Origin: Desulfobacterota bacterium AH_259_B03_O07
GTDB lineage: Bacteria; Desulfobacterota_D; UBA1144; Nemesobacterales; CSP1-2
NCBI GenBank assembly: GCA_027717645.1
Contig: JALLOG010000003.1
Location: 1-63,673, forward strand
DNA length: 63,673 bases
Direction of reading: 5' to 3'
Below, piece by piece: positions 61,363 to 63,673 of the stretch. Position 1 is the stretch's first letter. Every line of letters begins with the position of its first letter. The notes under the pieces were generated by a model. That model was not told the DNA's origin. It saw only the letters and a list, made by a program, of their open reading frames with translations, and ran no database searches. The position numbers were made by a program, and so were the translations under genes.

Positions 61363-61785
61363 ATGAACAAAAATAAAACACCAAAGTTAAGTGCAGGACT
61401 CAACATAGCTATGAAGATTGCAACACAGGACTATGAACAATTTGACAAGTTGACTGAAACAATTGATGGTCGGTTAAAAATTCTTCCCAGAATGGCTGCA
61501 CATGGAGCGAAAACTGTTAGAGAATTTTTGTTGCAAACCATGGATTATAGGACGGGTCCAGAGCTTCTGGGCCAGATTCGTTGTCCATGTTTGATCTGCG
61601 ATAACGAGTCGGACGTCATAGCTTCAGGGCAGGGAGAACTTCTAGCTAAGTATCTTAATTGTCCATATGAGTTTGTAAAACTCACTATTGCCGAAGGAGC
61701 AGGTGGTCATTGCCAGACAACTGGAAAGCAAATATCTTTCCAAAGAGCTTTTGATTGGCTAGATGAAGTACTAGGGAATGTATAG
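61363..61785 (+). pseudogene. Alpha/beta hydrolase, C-terminal fragment
   Basis: 140 aa. LLGQIRCPCLICDNESDVIASGQGELLAKYLNCP and TIAEGAGGHCQTTGKQISFQRAFDWLDEVL match the last third of an alpha/beta hydrolase (acid Asp and His of the triad in NESDV and GGHC). The nucleophile part is missing, and nothing upstream can be joined to it. Either a truncated gene or a short family member with a new start; the former is likelier. Confidence 0.65.
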
Positions 61786-61964
61786 GGATTAGATCAGAAT
61801 GAATCTGATTAGAATTACGACCAATTAATAAATTTAAATATCTAATACTTGAATCATCTATAAATGATATTTTATAATAATGTTGAATTATAGAATATTG
61901 GATTCCATTTTTTGTTAAACGGGTGAATTAACTAATGATGGGAAAAAATAGGAGGGCATAAACC

Positions 61965-62507
61965 GTGATAAATTTAACTAGAATTATAGTTTCCTTATTT
62001 TTATTATTTCTTTTGACAAATCCACCGTCTATATCTGTTGAAAAAAATGAAGAGGGGTACAAAGGTTCACAAGATTTCGAGAGACTTAAGCAAATTGTGG
62101 GAGTATGGGAAGGAATGACCAGCATGAATAGAGGAGTGGAATTGGAAGATCAGAAAGTTACAATGGTATACAAATTGACATCAGGTGGAAGCGCCATCGT
62201 GGAAACGCTTTTCGCAGGAACTCCACACGAAATGGTATCTGTCTACCACGATAAAGACGGTAAATTATCAATGACTCATTACTGCATGCTTGGAAATCAA
62301 CCACAAATGGACCTGAAAAACGCTGATGAAAAGAGTATGGATTTTGAACTTGCACCAGATAGCGAAATAAATGCAAGCAAAGAGCCTCATATGCATGCAC
62401 TAACTATTTCCTTTGTTGACAATAACAATATTGTTGAAAAATGGACTCTATATGATCAAGGTAAAGAAAAAGATTCTACTAGTTTCAAACTTACACGTGT
62501 GAATTGA
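61965..62507 (+). CDS. Secreted lipocalin-like/DUF1579-like protein
   Basis: 180 aa from GTG 61965. Signal peptide (RIIVSLFLLFLLTNPPSIS). Body: RLKQIVGVWEGMTSM, VYKLTSGGSAIVETLFAGTPHEMVSVYHDKDGKLSMTHYCMLGNQPQM, a beta-barrel-type small-molecule-binding fold common in secreted proteins. GGAGGGCATAAACC precedes the start. Ligand unknown. Confidence 0.72.
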   Translation: MINLTRIIVSLFLLFLLTNPPSISVEKNEEGYKGSQDFERLKQIVGVWEGMTSMNRGVELEDQKVTMVYKLTSGGSAIVETLFAGTPHEMVSVYHDKDGKLSMTHYCMLGNQPQMDLKNADEKSMDFELAPDSEINASKEPHMHALTISFVDNNNIVEKWTLYDQGKEKDSTSFKLTRVN

Positions 62508-62648
62508 TTTCTACTAACCTTGACGAGTAATGCTTAAAAATCTCTATTGTTTAATTACATAACTCGATTTTACTTTATTCTAAAATAAGCTTTAAAGTCA
62601 CTCAATTGCTTGCACAACACAATTCTATCATCATAGGGGAATCTTTTA

Positions 62649-63278
62649 GTGAAAATCTTGATAATTGGTGCCACGCGGGGTATCGGCATGAGGTTGTTAG
62701 AACAGGCATTAGATAAAGGTCACACAGTAACAGCCTTAGTACGTAAGCCGGAAAGGTTAAAAAAGATTGACGAAAAGTTTAAGGTGATTAAAGGTGATAT
62801 TCTTGATCGTATTTCTGTAGAAGTAGCTGTGGAAGGTCAGGATGCAATTTGTTGCAGTATAGGTATTGGAACCACTCGTAAACCGGTAACTGTTTTTTCC
62901 GATGGAATGAAAAATGTGCTTTCTTCGATGAAAGTACATGGAATTAGAAAATTGATCACCGTCACAGGTGTAGGTGCCGGTGACAGCAGGAATCATGGGG
63001 GCTTTCTCTACGATAAAATTTTTAATCCATTTTTTCTCAAGACTATATATGAAGACAAGGATAGAGAAGAGTCATTGATAAAAGCGAGCGAAGTTGATTG
63101 GGTAATAGTTAGACCCGGTTTTCTCACAAATGGACTGGTTACAGGAGAATATCGTCTTATTACTGATATGACAGGGGTGAAAGCAGGGAAGATTTCCCGT
63201 GCCGACGTGGCTCACTTTATACTTGAACAGCTTGTTAACCCGACTTATCTTAGAAAAACACCATTATTAACTTATTAG
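62649..63278 (+). CDS. NAD(P)-binding SDR/NmrA-like protein
   Basis: 209 aa from GTG 62649 with AGGGGAA upstream. Rossmann motif GATRGIGMRLLEQALDKGHTVTALVRKPERL, then TVTGVGAGDSRNHGGFLYDK and EVDWVIVRPGFLTNG. Typical atypical-SDR reductase or flavin reductase-like length. Substrate unknown. Last gene in the window. Confidence 0.85.
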   Translation: MKILIIGATRGIGMRLLEQALDKGHTVTALVRKPERLKKIDEKFKVIKGDILDRISVEVAVEGQDAICCSIGIGTTRKPVTVFSDGMKNVLSSMKVHGIRKLITVTGVGAGDSRNHGGFLYDKIFNPFFLKTIYEDKDREESLIKASEVDWVIVRPGFLTNGLVTGEYRLITDMTGVKAGKISRADVAHFILEQLVNPTYLRKTPLLTY

Positions 63279-63673
63279 AGACCCATCAGGTTTGAATTCA
63301 TATTTCGCCGTCACTCTATCCAGGGTTTCTAATGACAATTATTTGCCCACACGTTAGCTCGAACGAAGTGAGAGATCTTAAGAATTTTCACTCCGTTCGA
63401 ATCAAGGACTTCTCTATAAAGTCGAAATGACAGTCAAGATAGGGTTTGCTTAGCCATTAGTCCTGAATGAGGTTTAAGATAATTTTCGAGAGGACAAGAC
63501 TGGTGCGTCATCACCGTAGATGTACGTAATTTGTGGACAGAATTTGTAAACCTTAAATTATTTTACTTTGTCTTGATACAAAGTAACAACCCTTCGACCC
63601 TTCGATGCAGCTCAGGGGTCAGATACCGTCTTAAAAGTCAAGATGTTTTTACACAATAATCTGGATCAAATGG
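63279..63673. other. Intergenic region with two repeats at the window end
   Basis: Holds TCGAACGAAGTGAGA/TTCACTCCGTTCGA inverted repeats (about 63358-63402), a copy of the dispersed 78-bp repeat (63513-63589) and a copy of the CCCTTCGA/CTCAGGGG palindrome (63590-63622). No gene seen. Confidence 0.5.
63513..63589. repeat. Dispersed ~78-bp repeat, second copy
   Basis: Matches 54123-54200 with scattered differences and keeps the same TTACTTTGT/ACAAAGTAA stem exactly. Confidence 0.75.

Overview
This window comes from a low-GC (roughly the mid-30s percent by eye) diderm bacterium. A TonB-dependent receptor, a periplasmic binding protein, lipoproteins and DUF4149-type and LapA-type membrane proteins imply an outer membrane. 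The core genes (rpsA, cmk, aroA, lipA, ispH, fabH, erpA, mazG, archaeal-type apgM, a fused acetyl-CoA carboxyltransferase, two LLM-class F420/FMN oxidoreductases) fit an uncultured, deeply branching lineage such as Dadabacteria or a Desulfobacterota relative. That placement is inference only. No rRNA gene or intact tRNA was recognised.

Layout. 1-5.5 kb is a worn region: a gene tail, a frameshifted spermidine-synthase-like gene, a cysteine-rich exported protein split by an in-frame TAG, an IS481 remnant, an NHL-propeller lipoprotein, and an internally deleted integrase-type IS that cut off an FAD oxidoreductase. 5.5-29.9 kb is mostly housekeeping: AccA/AccD fusion, aldo/keto reductase, ErpA, M24 peptidase, MazG, ApgM, a VapBC pair, a three-gene TIGR04255/HEPN cassette, the block aroA-cmk-rpsA-sppA-HIT-lapA-lipA, an AEC transporter and fabH. 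26.3-33.9 kb is a cobalamin-uptake operon on the minus strand, led by a cobalamin riboswitch: btuB, a beta-propeller lipoprotein, two BtuF-like proteins, btuD and btuC.

33.9-38 kb is an accessory island bounded by two ~490-bp direct repeats, each carrying a higA copy. Inside is a GC-rich exported DUF1566 protein whose last 40 codons look like the variable repeat of a diversity-generating retroelement (DGR). Further along are a GIY-YIG protein, a truncated Avd (DGR accessory) reading frame and a NYN nuclease. No reverse transcriptase or template repeat is visible here. After an LLM oxidoreductase, a VapBC-like pair and an NmrA-like protein comes an ~11.6-kb integrative element (40922-52493) bounded by 16-bp direct repeats. 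It carries a tyrosine integrase with an RHH regulator under a leaderless, probably self-repressed promoter, a MazF toxin with an unusual partner, a zinc-ribbon protein, a terminase-small-subunit-like protein, a ~1-kb structured non-coding region, a membrane protein, a CHC2/TOPRIM primase fused to a P-loop module, small DNA-binding proteins and a sigma-like regulator. No capsid or conjugation genes were seen.

Downstream (52.6-63.7 kb) are an LLM oxidoreductase, a CBS-pair protein, an OppA-like lipoprotein, a second three-gene hypothetical cassette, ispH, a cysteine-rich lipoprotein, a tandem rhodanese, a hydrolase fragment, a secreted lipocalin-like protein and an NAD(P)-binding protein, with dispersed palindromic repeats. 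Three genes (AEC transporter, mazF, cysteine-rich lipoprotein) lack ATG/GTG/TTG where homology and Shine-Dalgarno sites place the start. They offer ATA, ATT and ATC/ATA instead, which suggests AUH initiation or start-codon decay.
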